Shown here one piece after another: positions 8,484 through 17,719 of a stretch of DNA of 64,000 bases (the first letter of the stretch is position 1; each line of letters begins with the position of its first letter). Where the stretch lies: positions 1-64,000 of the forward strand of contig NZ_JBIQOI010000004.1 in NCBI RefSeq assembly GCF_044197065.1, read 5' to 3'. A program made the translations under genes and the position numbers. The notes under the pieces are model-generated. The model was not told the DNA's origin, did not search any database, and saw nothing but the letters and a program-made list of their open reading frames with translations. Source of the DNA: Kluyvera ascorbata_C. GTDB taxonomy: Bacteria > Pseudomonadota > Gammaproteobacteria > Enterobacterales > Enterobacteriaceae.

Positions 8484-9878
8484 ATGCCTAACAATAAAAA
8501 ACAGGGTCGCTCGAACAAGACAATGACCTTCTTTGTCTGCTTCTTAGCGGCGCTGGCCGGACTGCTGTTTGGCCTTGATATCGGCGTTATTGCCGGTGCA
8601 CTGCCCTTTATTACTACCGATTTCCAACTCAGCCCGCATACGCAGGAGTGGGTGGTCAGTTCCATGATGTTCGGCGCAGCGGTCGGGGCGGTCGGCAGCG
8701 GCTGGCTTTCCTTCAAGCTGGGCCGTAAGAAAAGCCTGATGATCGGTGCGATCCTGTTCGTTGCCGGTTCCCTGTTCTCCGCCGCCGCGCCGAACGTTGA
8801 AGTGCTGCTGCTTTCCCGCGTGCTGCTTGGCCTGGCAGTGGGTGTGGCTTCCTACACCGCACCGCTGTACCTGTCTGAAATCGCGCCGGAAAAAATCCGC
8901 GGCAGCATGATTTCCATGTATCAGCTGATGATTACTATCGGTATTCTCGGCGCGTACCTGTCCGATACCGCGTTCAGCTATAGCGGCGCATGGCGCTGGA
9001 TGCTCGGCGTTATCATCATTCCTGCGGTACTGCTGCTGATAGGCGTTATCTTCCTGCCGGACAGCCCGCGCTGGTTTGCCGCTAAACGTCGCTTTAACGA
9101 TGCCGAGCGTGTCCTGATGCGTCTGCGTGATACCAGCGCAGAAGCCAAACGCGAGCTGGATGAAATCCGTGAAAGCCTGAAGGTAAAACAGAGCGGCTGG
9201 GCGCTGTTCAAAGAGAACAGCAACTTCCGCCGCGCGGTGTTCCTCGGCGTGCTGCTGCAGGTAATGCAACAGTTCACCGGTATGAACGTCATCATGTACT
9301 ACGCACCGAAGATCTTTGAACTGGCAGGCTACACCAATACCACCGAACAGATGTGGGGTACCGTTATCGTTGGCCTGACCAACGTGCTAGCGACCTTTAT
9401 TGCGATTGGCCTGGTTGACCGCTGGGGCCGTAAACCAACCCTTATCCTCGGCTTTATCGTGATGGCCGTTGGTATGGGCGTGCTGGGCTCGATGATGCAT
9501 ATCGGCATTCACTCCGCCGTGGCCCAGTACTTCGCCGTGCTGATGCTGCTGATGTTTATCGTTGGCTTCGCCATGAGCGCCGGTCCGCTGATTTGGGTAC
9601 TGTGCTCTGAAATCCAGCCGCTGAAAGGCCGCGATTTCGGTATCACCTGCTCTACCGCCACCAACTGGATTGCGAACATGATTGTCGGGGCCACCTTCCT
9701 GACCATGCTGAACTCGCTCGGCAGCGCCAACACCTTCTGGGTATACGGCGGCCTGAACGTACTGTTCATCTTCCTGACCCTGTGGCTGATTCCAGAAACC
9801 AAAAACGTCTCTCTGGAACACATTGAACGTAACCTGATGCAGGGCCGTCCGCTGCGCGAAATTGGCGCTCGCGACTAA
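8484..9878 (+). CDS. galP: Galactose:proton symporter
   Basis: A 464-residue major facilitator with twelve predicted membrane helices, nearly identical along its length to E. coli GalP. It imports galactose and glucose with protons across the inner membrane. Family signatures are present: GRKKS after helix 2, PDSPRW after helix 6, QQFTGMNVIMYY in helix 7 and DRWGRKP between helices 8 and 9. The start MPNNKKQGRS follows the ribosome-binding site GGAGAG; an upstream ATG at 8463 adds seven residues that are not part of the family. The upstream region carries two Gal operators and a CRP site. Confidence 0.97.
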   Translation: MPNNKKQGRSNKTMTFFVCFLAALAGLLFGLDIGVIAGALPFITTDFQLSPHTQEWVVSSMMFGAAVGAVGSGWLSFKLGRKKSLMIGAILFVAGSLFSAAAPNVEVLLLSRVLLGLAVGVASYTAPLYLSEIAPEKIRGSMISMYQLMITIGILGAYLSDTAFSYSGAWRWMLGVIIIPAVLLLIGVIFLPDSPRWFAAKRRFNDAERVLMRLRDTSAEAKRELDEIRESLKVKQSGWALFKENSNFRRAVFLGVLLQVMQQFTGMNVIMYYAPKIFELAGYTNTTEQMWGTVIVGLTNVLATFIAIGLVDRWGRKPTLILGFIVMAVGMGVLGSMMHIGIHSAVAQYFAVLMLLMFIVGFAMSAGPLIWVLCSEIQPLKGRDFGITCSTATNWIANMIVGATFLTMLNSLGSANTFWVYGGLNVLFIFLTLWLIPETKNVSLEHIERNLMQGRPLREIGARD

Positions 9879-9888
9879 CCTTCATCCC

Positions 9889-9912
9889 GCTTCCTCCCAC
9901 CTGGGAGGAAGC
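9889..9912 (+). terminator. Hairpin after galP
   Basis: GCTTCCTCCCA / TGGGAGGAAGC forms a strong stem ten bases after galP; the U tract is short. Confidence 0.6.
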
Positions 9913-9955
9913 TTCCCCTTGCACCACCCCGCTTCACGCTCTATCCTCAGCCGTT

Positions 9956-10456
9956 ATGAAAACCCCTCGAATTCCTATCGCCGTCCAGCAAAACGTCATG
10001 CGCAGCCTGCGGGAAAAACTCGCCCAGGCCAACCTGGCGCTGGGGCGTAACTACCCTGAACCGAAACTGGTCTATCAGCAGCGCGGCACCTCTGCGGGTA
10101 CCGCTTGGCTTCAGCAGTATGAAATTCGCCTCAATCCCGTGTTGTTGCAGGAAAATCAGCAGGCGTTTATCGATGAAGTGGTGCCGCACGAACTGGCGCA
10201 CCTGCTGGTCTGGAAGCACTTTGGCCGCGTCGCGCCGCACGGTAAAGAGTGGAAATGGATGATGGAAAGCGTGCTAGGCGTACCGGCGCGGCGTACCCAT
10301 CAGTTCGAGCTGGAGTCCGTGCGCAAAAACACCTTCCCCTATCGCTGCCGCTGCCAGCAGCATCAGCTCACCGTTCGCCGTCATAATCGCGTCGTGCGTG
10401 GTGAAGCCACCTACCGCTGCGTCCACTGCGGCGAACCATTAGTTGCCGAAATGTAA
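9956..10456 (+). CDS. sprT: SprT-family zinc metalloprotein
   Basis: A 166-residue protein with the HELAH zinc motif in VVPHELAHLLVWKHFG near residue 80, and a C-terminal zinc ribbon with paired cysteines (YRCRCQ and YRCVHCG). The family resembles the protease domain of eukaryotic Spartan, but the bacterial function is not established. It lies between galP and endA as in E. coli. The start MKTPRIPI matches the family. Confidence 0.93.
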   Translation: MKTPRIPIAVQQNVMRSLREKLAQANLALGRNYPEPKLVYQQRGTSAGTAWLQQYEIRLNPVLLQENQQAFIDEVVPHELAHLLVWKHFGRVAPHGKEWKWMMESVLGVPARRTHQFELESVRKNTFPYRCRCQQHQLTVRRHNRVVRGEATYRCVHCGEPLVAEM

Positions 10457-10550
10457 CTAACGGAAATATCTGGAAGTTTTCTGACCTGACTGATTGCATC
10501 TGACAACCACATTCGTTACGTTGCGGGCTCGTTTTGAGATGGAGTTCGTG

Positions 10551-11258
10551 ATGTACCGTAATTTGTCTTTTGCCGTGGCGTTTGTCGCGGCGGCACTCTC
10601 TGGGCAGGCGCTAGCCGAAGGTATTAACAGTTTTTCCCAGGCGAAAAGCGCGGGCGTAAAAGTGAATAGCGACGTTCCCGGCGATTTCTACTGCGGCTGT
10701 AAAATTAACTGGCAAGGTAAGAAAGGCGTTATCGATCTGGAATCCTGCGGCTATAAAGTGCGTAAAAATGAAAACCGCGCCAGCCGCGTCGAGTGGGAGC
10801 ACGTCGTGCCGGCGTGGCAGTTCGGCCATCAGCGTCAGTGCTGGCAGGACGGTGGTCGTAAGAACTGCGCCAAAGACCCGGAATACCGCAAGATGGAGAG
10901 CGATATGCATAACCTGCAGCCCGCCGTCGGTGAGGTGAACGGCGATCGCGGCAACTTTATGTACGGGCAGTGGAACGGCGGTGAAGGTCAGTACGGCCAG
11001 TGCGCCATGAAGGTCGACTTTAAAGAGAAAGTCGCCGAGCCGCCGGAACGTTCACGCGGCGCCATCGCCCGTATCTACTTCTATATGCGCGACCGCTATC
11101 AGCTGAATCTTTCCCGCCAGCAAACCCAACTGTTTAACGCCTGGGACAAAATGTATCCCGTCAGCCAATGGGAGTGCGAACGCGACCAGCGCATCGCCAA
11201 AATTCAGGGCAACCATAATCCATATGTGCTGCAGGCTTGCCAGGCGCAAAAGAGCTAA
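10551..11258 (+). CDS. endA: Periplasmic DNA-specific endonuclease I
   Basis: 235 residues starting MYRNLSFA with a cleavable signal peptide ending at ALA-EG near residue 22. It makes double-strand cuts in DNA in the periplasm. The beta-beta-alpha-metal nuclease motif is seen as RVEWEHVVPAW, with the catalytic histidine, followed by the conserved DMHNLQP and NGDRGN blocks. An upstream in-frame ATG at 10494 would spoil the signal peptide and is not used. It is followed closely by rsmE. Confidence 0.96.
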   Translation: MYRNLSFAVAFVAAALSGQALAEGINSFSQAKSAGVKVNSDVPGDFYCGCKINWQGKKGVIDLESCGYKVRKNENRASRVEWEHVVPAWQFGHQRQCWQDGGRKNCAKDPEYRKMESDMHNLQPAVGEVNGDRGNFMYGQWNGGEGQYGQCAMKVDFKEKVAEPPERSRGAIARIYFYMRDRYQLNLSRQQTQLFNAWDKMYPVSQWECERDQRIAKIQGNHNPYVLQACQAQKS

Positions 11259-11336
11259 CCTACACTAGCGGCAATTGTTATTTTGCCCAGCCCTCTTCCT
11301 GGCGGAGAGGGCGTAGCCACAGATGGAATTCAGACT

Positions 11337-12068
11337 ATGCGCATCCCTCGCATCTATCACCCAGAATCACTCACCGTCGGCACGCAGGTTGCCCTATGCG
11401 AAGATGCGGCGAACCACGTCGGGCGCGTTTTACGCATGGGCAAAGGCCAGGCCATTCAGCTGTTTGACGGTAGCAATCACGTCTTTGAGGCCGTTATCAC
11501 CGACGCCGGTAAAAAGAACGTGACGGTTGAAATCCAGAGCAGCACGCTTGATGACCGCGAATCCCCTATCCATATTCACTTAGGCCAGGTGATGTCGCGC
11601 GGCGATAAAATGGAATTCACCATCCAGAAATCGATTGAACTGGGTGTAAGCCTCATTACGCCACTTTTTTCCGAGCGCTGCGGGGTTAAACTGGATGCCG
11701 AGCGTCTGAATAAGAAGATTCAGCAGTGGCAAAAAATCGCGATTGCCGCCTGCGAGCAGTGCGGTCGCAACCAGGTTCCGGAGATTCGCCCGGCGATGGA
11801 CGTTGAGGCATGGTGCGCCGAGCAGGATGATGCGCTGAAGCTCAATCTGCATCCGCGCGCCAGCGCCAGCATCAACACACTGCCGCTGCCGGTTGAGCGC
11901 GTTCGCCTGCTGATTGGCCCGGAAGGCGGCCTGTCGGCGGATGAAATTGCCATGACCGCACGCTACCAGTTTACTGATATTCTGTTGGGGCCTCGCGTTT
12001 TGCGCACAGAGACTACCGCACTCACCGCCATCACCGCACTGCAGGTGCGTTTTGGTGATTTGGGTTAA
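11337..12068 (+). CDS. rsmE: 16S rRNA m3U1498 methyltransferase
   Basis: 243 residues from MRIPRIYH, the family start; the longer ORF from 11283 is not supported. It is a SPOUT-class enzyme with an N-terminal PUA-like domain (about 1-70) and a knotted C-terminal domain containing the SAM-binding segment LLIGPEGGLSADE. It methylates U1498 of 16S rRNA. It lies 12 bases before gshB, with which it is probably co-transcribed. Confidence 0.95.
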   Translation: MRIPRIYHPESLTVGTQVALCEDAANHVGRVLRMGKGQAIQLFDGSNHVFEAVITDAGKKNVTVEIQSSTLDDRESPIHIHLGQVMSRGDKMEFTIQKSIELGVSLITPLFSERCGVKLDAERLNKKIQQWQKIAIAACEQCGRNQVPEIRPAMDVEAWCAEQDDALKLNLHPRASASINTLPLPVERVRLLIGPEGGLSADEIAMTARYQFTDILLGPRVLRTETTALTAITALQVRFGDLG

Positions 12069-12080
12069 AGGAGAACAATA

Positions 12081-13028
12081 ATGATCAAGCTCGGCATCGT
12101 GATGGATCCCATCGCAAGCATCAACATCAAGAAAGACACCAGCTTCGCTATGCTGCTGGAAGCACAGCGTCGCGGCTATGAACTCCACTATATGGAGATG
12201 AACGATCTTTATCTGATCAACGGCGAATCCCACGCCCGCACGCGTCTTCTGAGCGTTGAGCAGAACTACGATAAATGGTACGAGTTCGGCAGCGAGCAGG
12301 ATATTAAGCTCGCCGACCTCGACGTTATCCTGATGCGTAAAGATCCGCCATTCGACACCGAATTTATCTACGCCACCTACATTCTGGAACGTGCCGAAGA
12401 GAAAGGGACGCTTATCGTCAACAAGCCGCAGAGCCTGCGCGACTGTAACGAGAAGCTGTTCACCGCCTGGTTCTCCGACTTAACGCCGGAAACACTGGTG
12501 ACCCGCAACAAAGCCCAGTTGAAAGCGTTCTGGGAAAAACACGGTGACATCATCATGAAGCCGCTGGACGGCATGGGCGGCGCTTCTATCTTCCGCGTGA
12601 AGGAAGGGGATCCGAACATTGGCGTTATCGCTGAGACCCTGACCGAACTGGGCAGCCGCTACTGCATGGCGCAGAACTATCTGCCAGCCATCAAAGACGG
12701 CGATAAGCGCGTGCTGGTCATCGACGGCGAGCCGGTGCCTTACTGCCTGGCGCGTATCCCACAGGGCGGCGAAACCCGTGGCAACCTGGCCGCCGGTGGT
12801 CGTGGCGAACCACGTCCGCTGAGCGAAAGCGACTGGGCTATCGCCCGCAAAGTCGGCCCGACGCTGAAAGCCAAAGGTCTTATCTTCGTAGGCCTCGACA
12901 TCATCGGCGATCGCCTGACGGAAATTAACGTCACCAGCCCAACCTGCGTGCGCGAAATCGAAGCGGAATATCCGATTTCTATCACCGGCATGCTGATGGA
13001 CGCGATTGAAAAACGCCTGCAAAAATAA
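12081..13028 (+). CDS. gshB: Glutathione synthetase
   Basis: A 315-residue ATP-grasp enzyme joining gamma-glutamylcysteine to glycine to make glutathione. It shows an N-terminal substrate-binding domain, the ATP-grasp glycine loop in DGMGGASIFRV near residue 165, and the C-terminal GLDIIGDRLTEINVTSPT metal-binding block. A good ribosome-binding site (AAAGGAGAA) precedes the ATG. Glutathione made here also feeds the gss/yghU glutathionylspermidine module at 53-57 kb. Confidence 0.97.
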   Translation: MIKLGIVMDPIASINIKKDTSFAMLLEAQRRGYELHYMEMNDLYLINGESHARTRLLSVEQNYDKWYEFGSEQDIKLADLDVILMRKDPPFDTEFIYATYILERAEEKGTLIVNKPQSLRDCNEKLFTAWFSDLTPETLVTRNKAQLKAFWEKHGDIIMKPLDGMGGASIFRVKEGDPNIGVIAETLTELGSRYCMAQNYLPAIKDGDKRVLVIDGEPVPYCLARIPQGGETRGNLAAGGRGEPRPLSESDWAIARKVGPTLKAKGLIFVGLDIIGDRLTEINVTSPTCVREIEAEYPISITGMLMDAIEKRLQK

Positions 13029-13043
13029 GCTATTGCCTTTACA

Positions 13044-13063
13044 CGGCGGGAGGGAACCCGCCG
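13044..13063 (+). terminator. Hairpin after gshB
   Basis: CGGCGGG / CCCGCCG stem just after the gshB stop; a T-run appears only after a further eight bases. Confidence 0.5.
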
Positions 13064-13173
13064 CCAATCAGGTTTTTCGCCCCACCGCAAACGGGCAAGC
13101 CTGGTGACAGCCGTGCACTTTCCCCGCATACTGGGCATAGCTGCGTATTGAAACAGGACAAGAACCTCTGATA

Positions 13174-13737
13174 ATGAATTTACAGCATCACTTCCTTATT
13201 GCTATGCCGTCCCTTCAGGATCCTATCTTCCGCCGTTCCGTGGTTTACATCTGCGAATACAACGACGATGGCGCGATGGGCATCATCATTAATAAGCCTC
13301 TGGAAAATTTGCAGATCGATGGCATCCTCGAGAAGCTGAAGATCACCGCTGAACCGCGCGATCCTGCCATTCGGCTGGATAAACCCGTCATGTTGGGTGG
13401 CCCGCTGGCGGAAGATCGTGGCTTTATTCTGCACACACCGCCGGCATCGTTCTCATCGAGTATCCGCATCTCTGACAACACCATTGTCACCACCTCACGC
13501 GATGTGCTGGAAACCCTCGGCACCGCGCGCCAGCCAAATGACGTGTTGGTCGCGCTGGGCTATGCCTCGTGGGAGAAAGGACAGCTGGAGCAAGAGATCC
13601 TCGATAACGCCTGGCTGACTGCGCCTGCGGATCTCAATATTCTGTTTAAAACGCCAATTGGCGAGCGCTGGAAAGAAGCCGCTAAGCTGATTGGTATCAA
13701 CATACTGACCATGTCTGGCGCTGCGGGGCACGCATAA
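13174..13737 (+). CDS. yqgE: YqgE, UPF0301/DUF179 protein
   Basis: 187 residues, the family length, starting MNLQHHFLIAMPSLQDPIF. The family is widespread but its biochemical role is unknown. Its stop codon overlaps the ruvX start, the conserved yqgE-ruvX coupling. Confidence 0.94.
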   Translation: MNLQHHFLIAMPSLQDPIFRRSVVYICEYNDDGAMGIIINKPLENLQIDGILEKLKITAEPRDPAIRLDKPVMLGGPLAEDRGFILHTPPASFSSSIRISDNTIVTTSRDVLETLGTARQPNDVLVALGYASWEKGQLEQEILDNAWLTAPADLNILFKTPIGERWKEAAKLIGINILTMSGAAGHA

Positions 13738-14156
13738 TGAGTAGTGGAACACTGCTGGCTTTTGATTTCGGCACGCGCAGCATTGGCGTGGCCATTGGGC
13801 AACGCATTACCGGAACGGCACGCCCGCTGGCCGCGCTGAAAGCGCAGGACGGCACGCCGGACTGGAATCTGATTGCTCGCTTGCTCAAAGAGTGGCAGCC
13901 AGAGACGGTGATTGTCGGTTTACCGCTCAATATGGACGGCACCGAGCAACCGCTGACCGCCCGCGCGCGCAATTTTGCCAACAAGATCCATGGCCGCTTT
14001 GGCGTCGCAATTACGCTGCATGACGAGAGATTAAGCACCGTCGAGGCTCGTGCTGGGCTGTTTGAACACGGGGGATTTCGCGCGCTGGACAAAGGTAGCG
14101 TCGACTCAGCGTCTGCGGTGGTGATTCTGGAAAGTTATTTCGACCAGGGTTTCTAG
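13737..14156 (+). CDS. ruvX: RuvX/YqgF, RNase H-fold nuclease
   Basis: A 139-residue Holliday-junction-resolvase-like protein involved in maturation of the 5' end of 16S rRNA. The RNase H-fold acidic motifs are visible: LAFDFGTRSIGVA at the N-terminus, VGLPLNMDG in the middle and the DERLSTVEA block. It overlaps the yqgE stop by one base, so it is translationally coupled. Confidence 0.95.
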   Translation: MSSGTLLAFDFGTRSIGVAIGQRITGTARPLAALKAQDGTPDWNLIARLLKEWQPETVIVGLPLNMDGTEQPLTARARNFANKIHGRFGVAITLHDERLSTVEARAGLFEHGGFRALDKGSVDSASAVVILESYFDQGF

Positions 14157-14166
14157 GGCGGCAGCC

Positions 14167-14187
14167 CCCGGGAAATTAATTCCCGGG
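14167..14187. terminator. Palindrome after ruvX
   Basis: CCCGGGAA-ATTAA-TTCCCGGG forms a strong stem 11 bases after ruvX. A second stem (GGCTGTG ... CACAGCC, about 14205-14228) lies before the convergent regulator gene. Together they probably separate the two convergent transcripts. Confidence 0.6.
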
Positions 14188-14255
14188 AACAGACCTGTTT
14201 TACGCGGCTGTGGCGAATACGCACAGCCCACGCTTTGACAATCTGAAATCAGAGA

Positions 14256-14909
14256 TTAGTGGCGCAGATTTTCGTTCGCCCAGCTTACCGCCTGAGTTCT
14301 GTTTTTCACGCTGAGCTTGCGGAATACATTATACAGGTGGGTACGTACGGTATTTTCACTGATGAACAGTGCGCGAGCAATATCCATATTGGTCGCACCA
14401 TGACGTAATTCATTCAGAATTTCGCATTCACGTTCAGTCAGAGGAACACTGTCATGGGATTCTTCTGTATGTTCAACTGCATACATCGCCGGGTGCATCA
14501 CGCTCAATTCAGCCGTCTGCTCGCCGTTTAAGACCGCTTTGACGCCCTCAATTAAGCGCGATTCTTCGTCATCATGACGGAAAACGCCGTACAATGCTGG
14601 CCATTGAGCCATTTCGTATAATTCATACTTCTGCGCACTATTAATAATAAGCAGGCGTGGAGAATCGAACTGGGTACGAATAATATCGCGCCAGATACCG
14701 TTCAATTTCTTGTTAGATACCGCGATATCGAACAGCACCACAGTGCCTTTGTTCAGGCGCTGCATCAGTGGCTTGTTGATGTTGTGGACGTCTACAGAAA
14801 CGGACAGTAATTCAGCAAGGTAGTTGGCAAATGCGTTTGCTTGTACTGACGGATGGGTGATTAGGATAATCTTGCGGGAATTAGATGCACTCTCTGTTAC
14901 TTCAAACAT
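14256..14909 (-). CDS. CsgD-like LuxR-family regulator
   Basis: 217 residues from MFEVTESASNS; the upstream ATG at 14924 is an alternative, but GGAG is well spaced from the inner one. The protein resembles CsgD over its length: an atypical receiver-like domain (about 1-140, with a VVLFDIA segment where a phospho-acceptor would sit) and a C-terminal LuxR-type helix-turn-helix (LTERECEIL ... ISENTVRTHLYNVF ... NRTQAVSWANENL). CsgD controls curli and cellulose. No csg or bcs genes lie nearby, so this is an orphan paralogue with unknown targets. A long AT-rich region precedes it. Confidence 0.85.
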   Translation of the reverse strand: MFEVTESASNSRKIILITHPSVQANAFANYLAELLSVSVDVHNINKPLMQRLNKGTVVLFDIAVSNKKLNGIWRDIIRTQFDSPRLLIINSAQKYELYEMAQWPALYGVFRHDDEESRLIEGVKAVLNGEQTAELSVMHPAMYAVEHTEESHDSVPLTERECEILNELRHGATNMDIARALFISENTVRTHLYNVFRKLSVKNRTQAVSWANENLRH

Positions 14910-15432
14910 TTTGAAACTCTCCATAGTCTATATCCACCATCATGGTGTTTTATAAGTCAAAGCAAAGGTAAACCTAATACCATTAATAATAAGGACACCT
15001 TAAGAAGTGAAATAATATTTCATAAGATTAGTCCTAATTACCCAAATAGAATAGAACGAAGAGCCAAGAAGTGTCAAAAGAATATCAACCTTTTTTTGTA
15101 AGCCTACGCAACATAATGTAATTGGGTCATTACAAATAACTCATCCTAAAGGATTAGCTACAACCATCATATTAGAATAAAAATAGTATGACGTTATAAA
15201 AATGTTTTGTTAACCATCACTCGTAAATTACAAAAGAATACATTCACGCAACAGTATAAATAATTATATTTACAAACCTGCTTTAAAACATAATGACTTA
15301 AGCGGTATTTTTCAAAAAATAAGAAATACATCACGTTATTAATGTATACATTGTGGTAGGCAAAAATGTTTCAGAATAAGCGTAGATTCATCTGCCCGAA
15401 GCTGGGATAAAAATTATACTCCCTTTGCACAG
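14910..15432. other. AT-rich control region of the CsgD-like gene
   Basis: About 520 bases, markedly richer in A and T than the flanking genes, with no supported ORF. It lies upstream of the CsgD-like gene and downstream of the yggR stop. The composition suggests H-NS-type silencing and multiple regulator sites, as upstream of csgD itself. No individual operator could be identified with confidence. Confidence 0.55.
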
Positions 15433-16413
15433 TTATAGCATCCCGGCTTTTACTCTCTGTTGATAGCTCTGGCTAAAAGTCTGCATTCCACTCTGTAACC
15501 CGGTTTGCATCACGCCAGCAAGCTGATGCGTCTTGCCTTCGCGAATCAGATTGCCGACGGCCGGCGTGTTAATCAGCATTTCAAACAGCGCGACCCGCCC
15601 TCCATGTTTATCCGGCTGCAGCTTTTGGGATAGCACCGCGCATAAACTGCTCGCCAGTTGATTACGCACCGGATCTTTTTCCTGCGCGGGAAACACGTCA
15701 ATCAACCGTTCGATAGCCTGAGCAGCCCCTCGCGTATGCAGTGTGGCCAGCACCAGATGCCCGGTCTCGGCAGCCGTTAGCGCCAGCCTAATGGTGTCAC
15801 TATCACGTAGCTCACCCAGTAGGATCACATCGGGGTCCTGGCGTAGCGCTGCCCGTAGCGCCTCGGAAAATGAGGAGGAGTGCAGCCCGACTTCCCGCTG
15901 ATGAATCAAACAGCTTCCGCTTTCATGCAGAAACTCAACAGGATCTTCAAGCGTCACAATATGCCCGGCAAGCTGATGGTTGAGGTGATCAACCATCGCG
16001 GCGAGGGTGGTTGATTTACCGCTACCGGTGGACCCTGTCACCAGAATCAGCCCGCTCTCTTCCCGCAGTAATTCCGCCAGCGCTACCGGCGTGTGCAATT
16101 CATCAAGCCCCGGGCAGCGTGTTGATAACAGCCGCAGAACCAATGAAACTCCGCCGCTATGAGCAAAAGCGCTGGCCCTCATGCGCGGGCAGCCCGCAAG
16201 CGATAGCGCAAAATCAAGCTGATGGCGCTGCTGCCACTCGCGTTGCTGCGCTTCATTCAACCATGTTTCCAGCAGCATTTGCGGTTCAGGAGAGGAAAAC
16301 GGCGCGGTTAACAGCTTACCAGCCTGCCGCCAGCGTGCCATCCCGCTGCTACATAGGTGTAGATCCGATACGTTATGCTTTACACTAAGCGACACCATTT
16401 CTTGTATATCCAT
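15433..16413 (-). CDS. yggR: PilT-like ATPase YggR
   Basis: A 326-residue secretion ATPase of the PilT/GspE superfamily, starting MDIQEMVSLSVKHNVSDLHL, the same length as E. coli YggR. The Walker A motif is GSTGSGKST near residue 130, with an Asp box (VTLEDPVEF) and Walker B (DPDVILLGELRD). True PilT powers type IV pilus retraction; no pilus genes are nearby, so the role here is uncertain. The longer ORF to 16542 runs into the divergent yggS gene and is not used. Confidence 0.93.
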   Translation of the reverse strand: MDIQEMVSLSVKHNVSDLHLCSSGMARWRQAGKLLTAPFSSPEPQMLLETWLNEAQQREWQQRHQLDFALSLAGCPRMRASAFAHSGGVSLVLRLLSTRCPGLDELHTPVALAELLREESGLILVTGSTGSGKSTTLAAMVDHLNHQLAGHIVTLEDPVEFLHESGSCLIHQREVGLHSSSFSEALRAALRQDPDVILLGELRDSDTIRLALTAAETGHLVLATLHTRGAAQAIERLIDVFPAQEKDPVRNQLASSLCAVLSQKLQPDKHGGRVALFEMLINTPAVGNLIREGKTHQLAGVMQTGLQSGMQTFSQSYQQRVKAGML

Positions 16414-16429
16414 AGACCCACCAGCACAT

Positions 16430-17134
16430 ATGAACGATATTGCGCATAACCTGGCACAGGTCAGGGAGAAAATCTCAGCGGCAGCAGCACGTTGCGGCCG
16501 GGATTCAGAAGAAGTTACGCTGCTTGCAGTGAGCAAAACCAAACCTGCGAGCGCGGTCGAAGAAGCCGTCGCCGCCGGGCAGCGTGCATTTGGCGAAAAC
16601 TATGTTCAGGAAGGGGTGGAAAAGATCCTCCACTTTCGTGAAAAAGGCGTTACCTCACTGCAATGGCACTTTATCGGCCCGTTGCAGTCCAACAAAAGTC
16701 GTCTGGTTGCCGAGCATTTCGACTGGTGCCACACCGTCGATCGCCTCAAGATAGCCACACGTCTTAGCGAGCAACGCCCGCCAGAGATGCCACCGCTTAA
16801 CGTGCTGATTCAAATCAACATCAGCGATGAGCAGAGCAAATCCGGCATTCCGTTGGACGCGCTGGATGCCCTGGCCGCCGACATTGCCGCGCTGCCAAAC
16901 GTCCGCCTGCGCGGCCTGATGGCCATTCCGGCTCCGGAAACAGAGTACGAGCGGCAACTTGCCGTCGCTCAACAGATGGCAGCCGCTCTTGCGCGGCTGA
17001 AAGCAGACTACCCAAGCGTCGACACATTATCTCTGGGTATGTCTGACGATATGGAAGCCGCCATCGCGGCGGGTAGTACAATGGTACGCATCGGCACCGC
17101 CATTTTCGGTGCGCGTGATTACACAAAAAAATAA
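16430..17134 (+). CDS. yggS: PLP homeostasis protein YggS
   Basis: A 234-residue single-domain PLP-binding protein of the alanine-racemase-fold COG0325 family. It buffers pyridoxal phosphate in the cytoplasm rather than catalysing a known reaction. The PLP lysine lies in LLAVSKTKPA near residue 36 and the phosphate-binding LSLGMSDDMEAAI and GSTMVRIGTAIFG blocks are intact. It heads the yggS-yggT-yggU-rdgB-hemW operon. Confidence 0.96.
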   Translation: MNDIAHNLAQVREKISAAAARCGRDSEEVTLLAVSKTKPASAVEEAVAAGQRAFGENYVQEGVEKILHFREKGVTSLQWHFIGPLQSNKSRLVAEHFDWCHTVDRLKIATRLSEQRPPEMPPLNVLIQINISDEQSKSGIPLDALDALAADIAALPNVRLRGLMAIPAPETEYERQLAVAQQMAAALARLKADYPSVDTLSLGMSDDMEAAIAAGSTMVRIGTAIFGARDYTKK

Positions 17135-17152
17135 GGAACCTCAAGGAACGCC

Positions 17153-17719
17153 ATGAAGACGTTGACCTTCCTGCTCTCGACAGTTATCGAACTGTACACA
17201 ATGGTGCTACTGCTGCGCGTCTGGATGCAGTGGGCGCGCTGTGATTTTTACAACCCGTTCTCTCAGTTCGTGGTGAAGATAACTCAGCCTATCGTTGGCC
17301 CACTGCGCCGCATCATTCCGCCGATGGGGCCGCTGGACAGCTCGTCGCTGCTGCTGGCGTTTATCCTCTGCGTTATCAAAGCTATCGTGCTGTTTATGGT
17401 AGTGACCTTCCAGCCGATCATCTGGATCTCGGCGGTGCTGATCCTGCTGAAAACCATTGGTCTGCTGATCTTCTGGGTTCTGCTGCTGATGGCTATCATG
17501 AGCTGGGTCAGCCAGGGCCGTAGCCCGGTGGAGTTCGTGCTGATGCAGTTGGCCGACCCGCTGCTGCGCCCTATTCGCCGACTGCTGCCGTCCATGGGGG
17601 GCATCGATTTCTCCCCAATGATACTGGTGCTGCTGCTGTACGCGGCCAATATGGGCATCGCTGAAGTCCTGCAGGCGACCGGTAATATGCTGCTGCCAGG
17701 GCTGTGGATGGCGCTATGA
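17153..17719 (+). CDS. yggT: YggT-family integral membrane protein
   Basis: 188 residues with two tandem YGGT repeats, each a pair of membrane helices around a conserved segment (FVVKITQPIVGPLRRIIP in the first, LADPLLRPIRRLLP in the second). It sits in the inner membrane; family members are linked to osmotic stress and protein assembly, but the mechanism is unknown. The last bases overlap the yggU start. Confidence 0.94.
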   Translation: MKTLTFLLSTVIELYTMVLLLRVWMQWARCDFYNPFSQFVVKITQPIVGPLRRIIPPMGPLDSSSLLLAFILCVIKAIVLFMVVTFQPIIWISAVLILLKTIGLLIFWVLLLMAIMSWVSQGRSPVEFVLMQLADPLLRPIRRLLPSMGGIDFSPMILVLLLYAANMGIAEVLQATGNMLLPGLWMAL

